Shown here: in pieces, positions 8,385-18,078 of the stretch | Layout of the letters: each line of letters begins with the position of its first letter | Position numbering within the stretch: position 1 is the stretch's first letter | Assembly (NCBI GenBank): GCA_944385625.1 | Contig: CALWXZ010000004.1 | Coordinates: 1 to 61,098, forward strand | Direction: 5' to 3' | DNA: 61,098 nucleotides | Source of the DNA: an uncultured Flavonifractor sp. | GTDB lineage: Bacteria; Bacillota; Clostridia; Oscillospirales; Oscillospiraceae | Program-made: the position numbers and the translations under genes | The notes under the pieces: model-generated | Seen by the model: the letters and a program-made list of their open reading frames with translations, nothing else | The model's database searches: none | What the model was told of the DNA's origin: nothing

Positions 8385-9422
8385 TCAAATTTTTTCCTCT
8401 CCGCCGGGCGTCAGGCGCATATATTCGATGTTCTCCACCAAGTCGTCGATCATGCCGGAGGAGGCAAAATCCCGGGCCTGCCGGATGGCGTTTTTGATGG
8501 CGTAGTCGTTGGAGGAGCCGTGGGCCTTGATGACCGGCTTGGAGATGCCGATGAGGGCGGTGCCCCCCACCTCCCCGGAGTCCATTTTCTTCTTAAATTG
8601 CTTCAGTCCGCCGGACACCAGCACCGCCGCCAGCTTGGTCAGAAAGCTTTTCTTGAACATGGCCTTCAGCTCCTTGGCCATATACCCGGCGGTACCCTCC
8701 ATGGTCTTGAGGAAGATGTTGCCCGAGTAGCCGTCGGACACGATAACGTCCACCTGGCCGTACACCGCCTCCCGGGCCTCCACGTTGCCCACGAAGTGGA
8801 TGCGTCCGGCCTTGTCGGCGGCGGTAAGCAGGGCGTGGGCCTCCCGCTGCAAATCGGTGCCCTTGGAGGGCTCCGCGCCGATGTTCAGCAATCCCACCTT
8901 GGGCTCGGGGCGCTTGAGCACCCGCTCGGCGTAGTAGGAGCCCATGAAGGCAAACTGCAGCAGATATTCCGGCGTACCCTCGGCGGTGGCGCCGCAGTCG
9001 ATGAGCACCGCTCCGCCGGCGCCCGTAGGCACCACGGGGGCCAGGGCGGCCCGGCGGATACCCCGCACCCGCTTAATCATCAGGGTGGCGGCGGAGAGCA
9101 GGGCGCCGGTGCTGCCGGCGGACACAAAGGCGTCTCCCGCGCCGCTTTTGAGCAGGTTCAGGCCCACGGTGAGGGAGGAGTCCTTCTTCTCCCGGAAGGC
9201 GGTGGCGGGGTTGTCGCACATCTCCACCACCTGGCTGGCGTGGGCGATCTCCAGCCCCGGGGGCAGCTGGTCGATGCCGTCGTCCTTCAAGACCTTGAGG
9301 ATGTCCTCCCCACGGCCCACCAGGATCACCTCCACTCCCAGCTCACGGACTGCGGCCAGGGCGCCCCGCACATTGGATACCGGGGCGTTGTCTCCCCCCA
9401 TGGCGTCTACGATGATCTTCAT
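8385..9422 (-). CDS. plsX: Phosphate acyltransferase PlsX
   Basis: 345 residues beginning MKIIVDAMGGDNAP, the PlsX hallmark, with ASQVVEMCDNPATA, STGALLSA and LLNIGAEPSKGTD further on. The enzyme converts acyl-ACP and phosphate to acyl-phosphate, the acyl donor for PlsY in phospholipid synthesis; it is peripheral to the membrane. It is first in the plsX-acpP-rnc order. No FapR-type gene is adjacent. Confidence 0.96.
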   Translation of the reverse strand: MKIIVDAMGGDNAPVSNVRGALAAVRELGVEVILVGRGEDILKVLKDDGIDQLPPGLEIAHASQVVEMCDNPATAFREKKDSSLTVGLNLLKSGAGDAFVSAGSTGALLSAATLMIKRVRGIRRAALAPVVPTGAGGAVLIDCGATAEGTPEYLLQFAFMGSYYAERVLKRPEPKVGLLNIGAEPSKGTDLQREAHALLTAADKAGRIHFVGNVEAREAVYGQVDVIVSDGYSGNIFLKTMEGTAGYMAKELKAMFKKSFLTKLAAVLVSGGLKQFKKKMDSGEVGGTALIGISKPVIKAHGSSNDYAIKNAIRQARDFASSGMIDDLVENIEYMRLTPGGEEKI

Positions 9423-9470
9423 ATGGTTCTCCTCTTCTTTCTGTGTTCTTCCGTTTGGGAACAGACGCGC

Positions 9471-10778
9471 TCAGGCTTCTGTATCCAGCCCTGCCAAAGC
9501 CTCCAGGGCCCGCTTGGAGAGCTCGGCGTTCTTGTTCCGCTTGCCCTTGACCTTGTAGCCCAGTGGCGGGATGATGCCAAAGTTCACGTTCATGGGCTGG
9601 AAGTCGGTGACGCTCTCATTGCTCACATACAAAGCCAGGGCGCCGGTGGCGGTCTCCTGGGGGAAATCCACCGGAGGCTTGCCCTGGAGCCGCCGGGCCA
9701 GCTCCACCGCCGCCAGGAAGCCGGAGGCGGTGGACTCCACATAGCCCTCCACGCCGGTGATCTGTCCGGCAAAGCATACCCGGGGGTCCTTCTTCACCCG
9801 GTAGTACCGGTCCAGCAGCCTTGGGGAGTCCAGATAGGTGTTGCGGTGCATGACCCCATAGCGGATGAACTCGGCATTTTTCAGGGCGGGGATCATGGAG
9901 AACACCCGCTTCTGCTCCGGCCACTTCAGGTGGGTCTGGAAGCCCACCAGATTGTAGATGGTGCCGCCGGCGTTGTCCCGCCGCAGCTGCACCACGGCGA
10001 AGGGCTCCTTCCCGGTCCTGGGGTCCTTCAGGCCCCGGGGCTTCAGGGGGCCGTAGCACAGGGTCTGCCTGCCCCGGCGGGCCATGACCTCCACCGGCAT
10101 ACAGCCCTCAAACACGTTCTTGTCCTCAAAGCCGTGGACCTCCGCCTCCTGGGCGGTACACAGCTGGGTCCAGAAGGCGTCGTACTCCTCCTCGGTCAGG
10201 GGGCAGTTGATGTAATCCGGGGTGCCCTTGTCATAGCGGGAGGCGAAGAAGGCGCTGTCCATATCCACGCTCTCAAAGCTCACCAGGGGCGCGGCGGCGT
10301 CAAAGAAATTCAGGTAGTGGCTCTCCGGGAAAAAATCACGGATGGCATCGGCCAGCACATCGGAGGTCAGGGGGCCGGAGGCCACGATGACGTTGCCCTC
10401 CTCCGGGATGGCCGTGACCTCCTCCTCCACCACGGTGATGAGGGGGTGGCTTCTGATCTTCTCAGTGACGGCCTGGGCAAAGCCATGGCGGTCCACCGCC
10501 AGGGCCCCCCCTGCCTCCACCCGGTGCTGGTCGGCGCAGGCCAGTATGAGGGAACCCATCCGCCGCAGCTCCTCCTTCAAAAGGCCCACCGCGTTCTCCA
10601 GCTGGTCGGAGCGCAGGGAGTTGGAGCACACCAGCTCGCCGAACCACTGGGTATGGTGGGCGGGAGTCATCTTGCGGGGCTTCATTTCCTTCAGGATCAC
10701 GGGGATGCCCCGCCGGGCCAGCTGCCACGCAGCCTCCGAGCCGGCCAGACCCGCGCCGATCACGAGTACAGGTTCCAT
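9471..10778 (-). CDS. trmFO: Methylenetetrahydrofolate-tRNA-(uracil-5-)-methyltransferase TrmFO
   Basis: 435 residues. The N-terminal FAD motif is GAGLAGSEAA (8-17), followed by the GidA-like segment LVCSNSLRSDQLENAVGLLK. TrmFO forms ribothymidine at position 54 of tRNA using methylene-THF and FADH2. The gene follows topA and dprA, the conserved dprA-topA-trmFO order of Firmicutes, here with one flavoprotein gene between topA and trmFO. Confidence 0.96.
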   Translation of the reverse strand: MEPVLVIGAGLAGSEAAWQLARRGIPVILKEMKPRKMTPAHHTQWFGELVCSNSLRSDQLENAVGLLKEELRRMGSLILACADQHRVEAGGALAVDRHGFAQAVTEKIRSHPLITVVEEEVTAIPEEGNVIVASGPLTSDVLADAIRDFFPESHYLNFFDAAAPLVSFESVDMDSAFFASRYDKGTPDYINCPLTEEEYDAFWTQLCTAQEAEVHGFEDKNVFEGCMPVEVMARRGRQTLCYGPLKPRGLKDPRTGKEPFAVVQLRRDNAGGTIYNLVGFQTHLKWPEQKRVFSMIPALKNAEFIRYGVMHRNTYLDSPRLLDRYYRVKKDPRVCFAGQITGVEGYVESTASGFLAAVELARRLQGKPPVDFPQETATGALALYVSNESVTDFQPMNVNFGIIPPLGYKVKGKRNKNAELSKRALEALAGLDTEA

Positions 10779-10799
10779 AGGTTCCTCCTTGGGGTAAGC

Positions 10800-11417
10800 T
10801 CAGCGGATAAAGTTGGTCTGCTGGACGGGTTCCCGCTGGGGCAGACCGTATTTCTCCCGGCCCAGGGCGATGCTCTTGACCAGGAAGGACATATTCCGGG
10901 CCAGGGTCCGCATGGTCTGTAGTCCCTCCGCATCCTGGGCGGCCTCGCCGGGCGCGGCGCCGTGGACACTGTTCCAGTACTGGCTGGAGGCCACCGGCAT
11001 ACCGCTGATGGTAAAAAATTTATTCAGCTCGTCAAAAGTGGCCGACAGGCCGCCCCGGCGGGCCACCACCACGCTGGCCCCCACCTTCATGGTCTTGTCA
11101 AAGGGAGTGGAGTAAAACAGGCGGGTGAGAAAGGCCACCAGGGTGGCGTTGGCCGAGGCGTAGTACACCGGGCTGCCCACCACCAGGCCGTCGCAGGCCT
11201 CAAACTTGGGGGCCACCTCGTTCACCAGATCGTCCAGGACGCACTTGCCCAGCTGGCCGCACCGGCCGCAGGCCAGGCAGCTGCGGATATCCCGGTGGCC
11301 CACATGGATCAGTTCGGTGGCAATGCCCTGCTCGGAAAACACCTTCTCCATCTCTCCCAGGGCCAGGGCGGTATTGCCGTTGGCCTTGGGGCTTCCGTTC
11401 AACATCAGGATCTTCAT
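10800..11417 (-). CDS. Flavodoxin-fold NAD(P)H-dependent FMN reductase / iron-sulfur flavoprotein-like
   Basis: 205 residues. The N-terminal FMN-phosphate loop is LNGSPKANGNT, and a cysteine cluster CLACGRCGQLGKC (about residues 49-61) resembles the Fe-S binding region of archaeal/clostridial iron-sulfur flavoproteins. GSPVYYASANATLVAFLTR is the second FMN-binding loop. It probably transfers electrons from reduced ferredoxin or NAD(P)H to an unknown acceptor. It sits between topA and trmFO with short gaps, likely in the same transcript. The physiological partner cannot be told from context. Confidence 0.85.
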   Translation of the reverse strand: MKILMLNGSPKANGNTALALGEMEKVFSEQGIATELIHVGHRDIRSCLACGRCGQLGKCVLDDLVNEVAPKFEACDGLVVGSPVYYASANATLVAFLTRLFYSTPFDKTMKVGASVVVARRGGLSATFDELNKFFTISGMPVASSQYWNSVHGAAPGEAAQDAEGLQTMRTLARNMSFLVKSIALGREKYGLPQREPVQQTNFIR

Positions 11418-11445
11418 GGCTTCTCCTTTCCTTTCCGCCCGCCGG

Positions 11446-13728
11446 TCAACCCTCTTGTGTGGTCTTGGCGGCTTTTTTGGTGGTGGTCTTCTTTGTCGTG
11501 GTTTTCTTTGCCGTGGTCTTTTTCGCCCCGGCCTTCTTGGCAGGTTTCTTCTCCTCCTGGGGCGGAGCGCCCTCCGCCGGCGTCTCCGTGTCAGCGGAGG
11601 TCTTTTTCTTGTAGCCCCGCTGGTCCTCGGGCAGGAAGTTGGGGCAGGCGGGGTTGATGCAGAAGGGCTTCTTGAAGCCCCGGCCCGACTTTTTAAAGAG
11701 CGTGTGGCCGCACGCGGGGCAGTTCTCCTTCACCGGCACGTCCCAGGTCATAAAGTCGCAGCGGCGGGCCTCGTCCTTGTTGGAGTTGTTCTCACAGCCG
11801 TAGTAGGCATACCCCCGCTTTGAGGTCTTTTTCAGGATCTTGCCGCCACACTTGGGGCACTTACCCGGCATCTCGATGACGATGGGCTGGGTGTGGTCGC
11901 ACTCCGGCCAGCCCGGGCAGGCCAGAAACCGGCCGAACCGGCCGGATTTATACACCAGGTTGCGGCCGCACTTGGGACAGATCACGTCGGACACCTCGTC
12001 GGGCACTTTGATGCGCTCCCCGTCCAGGTCGGTCTCAGCCTGCTTGAGCTCCTTCTCAAAGCCGCCGTAGAACTGGCGCAAAAGGCTCTTCCAATCCACC
12101 TTGCCGGTCTCCACTTCGTCCAGCTGCTCCTCCATGTTGGCGGTGAAGGCGGTGTCCACAATGTCGGTGAATTTGTCCTTCATCAGGCCGGTGACCACCT
12201 CCCCCAGAGGGGTGGGACGCAGGTTCTTGCCCTCTTTCACCACATACTCCCGGTCCAGAATGGTGGAGATGGTGGGGGCATAGGTGGAGGGGCGTCCGAT
12301 CCCCTTCTCCTCCAGGGCCTTGATGAGGGTGGCCTCGGTGTAGCGGCTGGGGGGCTGGGTGAAGTGCTGGTCGGGCTTTAACCCCTTCAACTCCAGGGGC
12401 TCCCCCTCCTTCAGGTCGGGCAGGGGGGACTGGAAGGTCTCCTCCTCCTCGTCCTTGCCCTCCACATACACGGCGGTGTAGCCGGAGAACTTCAGGGAGG
12501 AGTGGGTGGCCCGGAAGGTGTAGCCGGTGGACTCCACCTCGATGGACACGCTGTCGTACACAGCGGAGGCCATCTGGCAGGCCAAAAACCGGCTCCAGAT
12601 CAGCTTGTAGAGCTTGTACTGCTCGGCTGTGAGGGACTTTTTGATCTCCTCCGGGGTGAGGGCCACGTTGGAGGGCCGGATGGCCTCGTGGGCGTCCTGA
12701 GCCCCCGACTTGGTCTTGTATACCCGGGGCTTGCCGGGATAGTACTGCTCGCCGTAGCGGGACAGGATGAAGTCCTTGGCGGCGGCGGTGGCCTCGTCGG
12801 ACAGGCGGAGGGAGTCGGTACGCATATAGGTGATAAGACCCACGGTGCCCTCGCCCTCGATGTCCACGCCCTCATAGAGCTGCTGGGCGATGGACATGGT
12901 GCGCCGGGGGGTCATGTTCAGCTTGCGGCTGGCCTCCTGCTGGAGGGTGGAGGTAATGAAGGGAGGCGCCGGGTTGCGCTGCTTGTCCTGGCGCTTGACG
13001 CTCTTCACCGAGAAGGGGGCGGCCTGCACGGCCTGGGCTACTGCCTGGACCTCCTCCTCACTGTTCAGGTCCATCTTCTTCTCCCGGCCGTAGAAGTTGG
13101 CCTTGAACTGTCCCAGGTTGGGGGAAATGCGGGCCAGGTCGGCCTCCAGGGACCAGTACTCCTGGGGCACGAAGGCCTTGATGTCGGCCTCCCGCTCACA
13201 CACCAGACGGGTGGCCACCGACTGCACCCGTCCGGCGGACAGGCCCCGGCGGATCTTTTTCCACAGCAGAGGGGAGATCTGATAGCCCACGATCCGGTCC
13301 AGCACCCGGCGGGCCTGCTGGGCGTTGACCAGGTCCATGTCGATGGCCCGGGGGTGGGCGATGGAGTCGTTGACCACCTTCTTGGTGATCTCGTTGAAGG
13401 TCACCCGGTAGGTTTTGTCGTCGGGAATACCCAGCATCTCCTTCAGATGCCAGGAGATGGCCTCTCCCTCCCGGTCCGGGTCGGTGGCCAGAAATACTTT
13501 GTCGCTCTTCTTTGCGGCCTTCTTCAGGTCGTCGATAACCTCTTCCTTGCCCTTGATGGGCTGATAGTCCACCGTGAAACCGTTGTCCACGTCCACGCCC
13601 AGCTTGCTCTTGGGCAGGTCCCGGACATGGCCCATGGAGGCCTTCACCTGATAGCCGGGCCCCAGATATTTACCGATGGTCTTGGCCTTCGCCGGAGACT
13701 CGACGATCACCAGATTCGATTTTGCCAC
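11446..13728 (-). CDS. topA: DNA topoisomerase I
   Basis: 760 residues. The TOPRIM domain opens with LVIVESPAKAKTIGKYLG and contains the acidic DPDREGEAISWH motif. The catalytic tyrosine is in GLITYMRTDSLR near residue 300. Three zinc-finger repeats follow (CPKCGR...CPGWPEC, CPKCGG...C, CPACGH...C), and a Lys/Ala/Thr-rich tail of about 40 residues probably adds DNA affinity. It relaxes negative supercoils. The start is a GTG with AAAGGAG upstream. It follows dprA directly. Confidence 0.96.
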   Translation of the reverse strand: MAKSNLVIVESPAKAKTIGKYLGPGYQVKASMGHVRDLPKSKLGVDVDNGFTVDYQPIKGKEEVIDDLKKAAKKSDKVFLATDPDREGEAISWHLKEMLGIPDDKTYRVTFNEITKKVVNDSIAHPRAIDMDLVNAQQARRVLDRIVGYQISPLLWKKIRRGLSAGRVQSVATRLVCEREADIKAFVPQEYWSLEADLARISPNLGQFKANFYGREKKMDLNSEEEVQAVAQAVQAAPFSVKSVKRQDKQRNPAPPFITSTLQQEASRKLNMTPRRTMSIAQQLYEGVDIEGEGTVGLITYMRTDSLRLSDEATAAAKDFILSRYGEQYYPGKPRVYKTKSGAQDAHEAIRPSNVALTPEEIKKSLTAEQYKLYKLIWSRFLACQMASAVYDSVSIEVESTGYTFRATHSSLKFSGYTAVYVEGKDEEEETFQSPLPDLKEGEPLELKGLKPDQHFTQPPSRYTEATLIKALEEKGIGRPSTYAPTISTILDREYVVKEGKNLRPTPLGEVVTGLMKDKFTDIVDTAFTANMEEQLDEVETGKVDWKSLLRQFYGGFEKELKQAETDLDGERIKVPDEVSDVICPKCGRNLVYKSGRFGRFLACPGWPECDHTQPIVIEMPGKCPKCGGKILKKTSKRGYAYYGCENNSNKDEARRCDFMTWDVPVKENCPACGHTLFKKSGRGFKKPFCINPACPNFLPEDQRGYKKKTSADTETPAEGAPPQEEKKPAKKAGAKKTTAKKTTTKKTTTKKAAKTTQEG

Positions 13729-13743
13729 AGTACGATGCTCCTT

Positions 13744-14967
13744 TTATTCTTGTTCCTCGAAACGGACCGCGGCGGCAAACCGCCGGCCCGGCAATTCTTC
13801 CAGATAGCCCCCGGCCTGCAAAAGGGTGAGGGCGGTATTGACCCGCCGGGCGGGGATCTCCGTCCGGCCCACAATTTCATCGGCGGTGAGGGACTTCTCC
13901 GACAGCAGGAAAAAGATCTCCCGCTGCTCCTCCCCCATCTGCTCCAGGGCGCTGTGGGGTGCGACGGGCAGCGCCTGTTCTTCCGGAGGCCCCGGCGGCT
14001 TTGGATCGGGCTCCGGCGGCGGGGTGGGCACCGCGTCCAGCCGCTGGTCGCTCTCCTCCTGGGTCAGGGGAGGAACGTGGCGCAGTTTGTGGGCAAAACG
14101 TCCCTCATACTCGCACAGGATATCTCCGGCGGTACGCACCAGTTTGGCCTCCCCCCTGGAGATAAGCCCGTTGGTGCCGGCGCTCATGGGGCCGTCCGCC
14201 GGTCCGGGGACAGCAAATACGTCCCTGCCCTGGTCCAGGGCGTCGTGAGCGGTGATAAGGGCGCCGCTGCGCTCCGCCGCCTCCACCACCACGGTTCCCA
14301 GGCACAGGCCGCTGAGGATGCGGTTGCGCAGGGGAAACCGCCAGCCGTCCGGCCGGGTGCCCGGCGGGTTTTCCGACAGGATGGCTCCCCGGGCGGCCAC
14401 ATCTTCGTACAACCAGCCGTTGCGGGCGGGGTAAACCACATCCACGCCCCCGGCCAGCACCGACACCACCGGCCCGCCGCCCTGGAGCGCTCCTTTCAGG
14501 GAGGCGGCGTCGATGCCCTGGGCCAGGCCGGACACCACCAGAGCTCCCGCCCGGGCCAGACCCAGGGCCATCCGCCCCGCGATCTTCACCCCATAGGCGG
14601 TACACTGGCGGGAGCCCACCATGGCCAGCGCCACCTCCTCGTCAAAGCGAAAGAGCCTTCCTTTGCCATAGATCACCAGGGGGTAATCGCTCAGCTGGAG
14701 CAGGCGTTCCGGATAGGCCCCGTCCTGACAGCTGAGCAAAAACAGGCCCAGCCGGTCGCAGCGCTCCAGGATGCGCTGGGGCTGATCCAGCGACTTATCG
14801 CACAGAGAGCCCCTGGCCTCCGCCGTGAGGCCCAGCTCCTCAAACTCCGCCCGGCCGGCGAAATAGACCCGCTCGGCGCCGCCGAAGCGCTCCAGCAGCT
14901 CCACCTGGTGCCGCTGGGACAGGCCCCGCCGGGTGGACAGCCAGAGCAGATATTGAATGCCCGCCAC
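13744..14967 (-). CDS. dprA: DNA processing protein DprA
   Basis: 407 residues. An N-terminal helix-hairpin-helix/SAM-like region is followed by the Rossmann-fold DprA core with AMVGSRQCTAYG, GLAQGIDAASLKGAL, YPARN and SGALITA, and then a C-terminal winged-helix region (about residues 330-407). DprA loads RecA on incoming single-stranded DNA in natural transformation. The start is GTG with GGAGAGGAGG eight bases upstream. A Pro-rich linker separates core and C-terminal domain. Gene order dprA-topA is conserved in Firmicutes. Confidence 0.95.
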   Translation of the reverse strand: MAGIQYLLWLSTRRGLSQRHQVELLERFGGAERVYFAGRAEFEELGLTAEARGSLCDKSLDQPQRILERCDRLGLFLLSCQDGAYPERLLQLSDYPLVIYGKGRLFRFDEEVALAMVGSRQCTAYGVKIAGRMALGLARAGALVVSGLAQGIDAASLKGALQGGGPVVSVLAGGVDVVYPARNGWLYEDVAARGAILSENPPGTRPDGWRFPLRNRILSGLCLGTVVVEAAERSGALITAHDALDQGRDVFAVPGPADGPMSAGTNGLISRGEAKLVRTAGDILCEYEGRFAHKLRHVPPLTQEESDQRLDAVPTPPPEPDPKPPGPPEEQALPVAPHSALEQMGEEQREIFFLLSEKSLTADEIVGRTEIPARRVNTALTLLQAGGYLEELPGRRFAAAVRFEEQE

Positions 14968-14986
14968 GGCGGCGCCTCCTCTCCTT

Positions 14987-15760
14987 TTACTCAGCCGACC
15001 GCCAGCCCTCCCACAGTACCACGGACGCCGCCACGGCGGCGTTGAGGGACTCGCAGCGGTCCCGCATGGGAATTTTCAGGGTCAGGGCACAGGCGTCCAG
15101 CACCGCCTGAGACACCCCCCGGCCCTCGCTGCCGATGACCACGGCGGCCCGGTCCAGGCCAACCGAGCGCAGGTCGGCGGTATCCGCCCGCAGTGCGGTG
15201 GCGTACAGGGGCAGCCCCGCCCCGCCCAGCAGGGCGGTGAGCTGCTCCAGCCCCGTCTCCCACACCGGCAGGCGGAAGCAGGCCCCCATGGTGGATCGCA
15301 CCGTCTTGGGGGAGAAGGGCTCGGCGCAGCCGGGCAGCAGGAACACGCCGTCCGCCCCAAAGGCGTCGGCGGTGCGCCACACGGTGCCCACGTTGCCCGG
15401 GTCCTGGACCCCGTCCAGCACCAGATAGCGGCCGGGGGCCAACGACTCCGGCGGCGTCAGCGCCGGGGTGCGGCACACCGCCAGCATCCCCTGGGGGGTG
15501 TCCACGGTGGACACCGACTTGAGCACGTCGGCGGGCACCTCCACCAGGCGGATACCCTCCGGCAGGCTTTGGGGGAGCGCCGTCCCCTCGGCCACCACCA
15601 GAGCCTCCACCCCGGCGTTCCAGCGCAGGGCCTCCTCCACCAGCTTGCGCCCCTCGCAGAGAAAGGCCCCCTCCTGCCGGCGGGTCTTTTTGTCGCTTCC
15701 CAGCTTCCGCAGCCGGGCCACCAGGGGGTTCTGGCGGCTGGTGATCCGTTCTATCTCCAT
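14987..15760 (-). CDS. TrmH/SpoU-family RNA 2'-O-methyltransferase
   Basis: 257 residues. An N-terminal substrate-binding domain (ITSRQNPLVARLRKL) precedes the SPOUT trefoil-knot domain with VLDGVQDPGNVGTVWRTADAFG, IGSEGRGVS and IPMRDRCESLNAAVAASVVLWE, motifs 1-3 of the family. These enzymes methylate ribose 2'-OH of rRNA or tRNA; the exact target nucleotide cannot be assigned. Its start lies one base after the ktrA stop, so the two are co-transcribed. Confidence 0.92.
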   Translation of the reverse strand: MEIERITSRQNPLVARLRKLGSDKKTRRQEGAFLCEGRKLVEEALRWNAGVEALVVAEGTALPQSLPEGIRLVEVPADVLKSVSTVDTPQGMLAVCRTPALTPPESLAPGRYLVLDGVQDPGNVGTVWRTADAFGADGVFLLPGCAEPFSPKTVRSTMGACFRLPVWETGLEQLTALLGGAGLPLYATALRADTADLRSVGLDRAAVVIGSEGRGVSQAVLDACALTLKIPMRDRCESLNAAVAASVVLWEGWRSAE

Positions 15761-15761
15761 G

Positions 15762-16415
15762 TTACAGGTCCTGCAGGCGGTTGACGTCCTCAGTGCGGCC
15801 CAGGGCCACCACCGCGTCGCCCGCCTCCATGATGGTGCTGGGGCCGGGGGTCACGTTGAAAGCCTCCTGCCCCTTTTTCCGCACGGCAATGATGTTGACC
15901 TTGTACCGGGCGCGGACGTCCAGTTCGATTAGGTTTTTGCCCAGCCAGTCCCGGGGCACGGTGGTCTCCACGATGCCGAAATCCTCGCTGAGTTCAATGA
16001 AGTTGAGCACGTTGGAGCTGGACAGGCCCTGGGCCAGCTTCACTCCCATCTCGTGCTCGGGAAAGACCACCCGGTCGGCCCCGATCTTCTCCAGCACCTT
16101 CCGGTGGACATGGCTCTGGGCCTTGCAGATCACCTGGCGCACCCCCAACTCCTTCAGATTCAGGGTGATGAGGGCGGAGGTGCCCACGTCCACGCCCACC
16201 GCCACCACGGCGCAGTCGTAATTGCGCACCCCCAAGGCCCGGAGCACCGCCGGGTCCCGGGCGTCGCCGGTGACGGCATGGGTGACATTATCGGCCACCT
16301 TCTGCACATTTTCCTCGGAGTCGTCCAGAGCCAGCACCTCGTGGCCCAGAGAGCTGAGCTCCGTGGCCACGGCGCTGCCAAACCGGCCCAGGCCGATCAC
16401 GACAAAGGTCTTCAT
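15762..16415 (-). CDS. ktrA: Potassium uptake regulatory subunit KtrA/TrkA
   Basis: 217 residues. The RCK-N Rossmann domain starts with FVVIGLGRFGSAVATEL and is followed by an RCK-C domain (about residues 135-217, containing LDVRARYKVNIIAVRK). These cytosolic subunits form an octameric ring that gates the KtrB channel in response to ATP/ADP and, in many Firmicutes, to c-di-AMP. It lies directly after ktrB on the same strand. Confidence 0.94.
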   Translation of the reverse strand: MKTFVVIGLGRFGSAVATELSSLGHEVLALDDSEENVQKVADNVTHAVTGDARDPAVLRALGVRNYDCAVVAVGVDVGTSALITLNLKELGVRQVICKAQSHVHRKVLEKIGADRVVFPEHEMGVKLAQGLSSSNVLNFIELSEDFGIVETTVPRDWLGKNLIELDVRARYKVNIIAVRKKGQEAFNVTPGPSTIMEAGDAVVALGRTEDVNRLQDL

Positions 16416-16443
16416 TCGCTCACACGTCCTTCCAACCGGGCAA

Positions 16444-17826
16444 TCACCCGATCATCACATTCATTTCCGGATATTTGATCTTGGCCGTCCCCCTGCCTCT
16501 GGTGATAAAGGCGATGGAGAAGGAGAGCACGCCCACCCGGCCCATGTACATCAGCAGAATAATGAGCGCCTGGGAAAACACGGAGAGGGTGGGAGTAATG
16601 CCGGTGGTCAGGCCCACCGTGCCCATGGCAGAGGCCACCTCGAAGGCGCAGTCCAGATAGGGCAGATTCTCCACCGTGGAGATCACCATGGACCCCACCA
16701 GGAAGAGAAAGAGCATCACCAGCGCCAGGGTCATGGCGTTGAGCACCCGGCGGTAGGGGATGGTACGGCCCCGGAAGGTGACCTGCTCCCGCCCCGCCAG
16801 TCCCGACCGGAGGGCCAGCAGCAGCACTGCCACGGTTGCCGTCTTCAGACCGCCGGCGGTGGAGCCGGAGGAGCCGCCGATGAGCATCAGGATGGATGAG
16901 AAGGCCTTACTGGTATCGCTCAGTCCCCCCTGGCCGATGGCGTCAAAGCCGGCGGTTCGCAGGGTGATAGACTGGAAGGCGGAGTTCATCATCTTTTCCC
17001 ACAGGGGCATATCCCCCAGGGTGGCGGGATTGGCATATTCCTCCGCAAGGAAAAATACCGCGCCGCCTATAATCAGTACGCCGGTGATAATCAACACCAT
17101 CTTGCTGTAGACCGCCAATTTTCTCCAGCTGCGCTTGGCCAGGATGTCCTCCCAGACAAAGAAGCCCAGGCCGCCCACCACAATGAGGGCCCCGATGGTG
17201 CCCAGCACCAGCGGGTTGTCCTGTAAACCGGCCAGACTGCTGAACGCGCCAAAGCGCCCGCCCAGCAGGTCAAAGCCCGCGTTGCAGAAGGCGGAGACGG
17301 CGTGGAAGATTCCCCGCCAGATCCCGCCCAGAACGCCGAAATGGGGCACCATGGCGATGCTCAAAAGCACCGCCCCCACCCCTTCCATCAGGAAGGTTCC
17401 CATCAGGGCGTGGCGCACCATGCGCACCACGCCGTCCAGGTCGTTGAGGTTCAGGGTAGACACCATGATAAGCCGCTCGGACAGGCCGATGCGGCGGCGC
17501 AGCGCAAAGGACACCAGCGTGATGACCGTCATAAATCCCAACCCGCCCAGCTGGATCATCAGCAGGATGACCACCTGACCGAACAGGGACCACTGGACCC
17601 AGGTGTCCACCAGGATCAGTCCGGTGACACAGGTGGAGGAGGTGGCGGTAAAGAGGGCGGTGAAAAAGCCGGCGCTCTGTCCGTCCCGGGAGGCGATGGG
17701 CAGGGTGAGCAGCAGGGCGCCCACCAGAATGATAACGGCAAAGGAGGCCGCCACGATCCGGGTGGCGTTCAGGCTCCGGTTGCGGATAAACATATCCCGC
17801 AGCCAAAGTGCAAATCGTCTTATCAC
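16444..17826 (-). CDS. ktrB: Potassium uptake membrane subunit KtrB/TrkH
   Basis: 460 residues, polytopic, with the four pore-loop repeats of the Trk/Ktr superfamily, for example TATSSTCVTGL, SAFCNAGFDLLG, TLRTAGFD and GTVGLTTG. It conducts K+ together with KtrA. I chose the GTG at 17826 because GGGAGG lies eight bases upstream and the protein then starts with a basic amphipathic segment, as in relatives. The upstream in-frame extension would read through a terminator-like hairpin and is probably leader, not protein. Confidence 0.93.
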   Translation of the reverse strand: MIRRFALWLRDMFIRNRSLNATRIVAASFAVIILVGALLLTLPIASRDGQSAGFFTALFTATSSTCVTGLILVDTWVQWSLFGQVVILLMIQLGGLGFMTVITLVSFALRRRIGLSERLIMVSTLNLNDLDGVVRMVRHALMGTFLMEGVGAVLLSIAMVPHFGVLGGIWRGIFHAVSAFCNAGFDLLGGRFGAFSSLAGLQDNPLVLGTIGALIVVGGLGFFVWEDILAKRSWRKLAVYSKMVLIITGVLIIGGAVFFLAEEYANPATLGDMPLWEKMMNSAFQSITLRTAGFDAIGQGGLSDTSKAFSSILMLIGGSSGSTAGGLKTATVAVLLLALRSGLAGREQVTFRGRTIPYRRVLNAMTLALVMLFLFLVGSMVISTVENLPYLDCAFEVASAMGTVGLTTGITPTLSVFSQALIILLMYMGRVGVLSFSIAFITRGRGTAKIKYPEMNVMIG

Positions 17827-17883
17827 AGCCCGGTCCTCCCGGAATGGCCGTCTCTCTCCCGGCGGCCTGTTGAACGCAGAAAA

Positions 17884-17916
17884 GCATACCGAAGGAATCC
17901 CATTCCTTCGGTATGC
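17884..17916 (-). promoter_or_regulatory. Terminator-like hairpin in the ktrB leader (possible attenuator)
   Basis: A perfect 15-bp stem (17884-17898 with 17902-17916) around a 3-base loop; on the minus strand it is followed by TTTTCTGC. It sits about 58 bases upstream of the ktrB start and about 160 bases into the transcript. This is the layout of a transcription attenuator. I could not match the ydaO c-di-AMP riboswitch consensus. Confidence 0.6.
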
Positions 17917-18078
17917 CCGTTCTCTCTCTGTCCGGAGCCCTTCCGGCAATCTTCATCCGGGCCCCTCATATCTGCCATATCGCATACCTGATCCGCTGTG
18001 CAGGGGTACATAGGTCGTTCCTCATCTCTCCACTTTTTTCCGGGCCACATCCCCGTGGAATCGTACAAAGGTAACTAT

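Noticed and set aside
17827-17949. N-terminal extension of KtrB
   Set aside because: It would translate through the terminator-like hairpin, lacks similarity to KtrB, and the GTG at 17826 has a proper ribosome site.
17827-18070. c-di-AMP (ydaO) riboswitch upstream of ktrB
   Set aside because: Expected from gene context, but the conserved GAACCCGUCAGC-type core could not be found in the leader.
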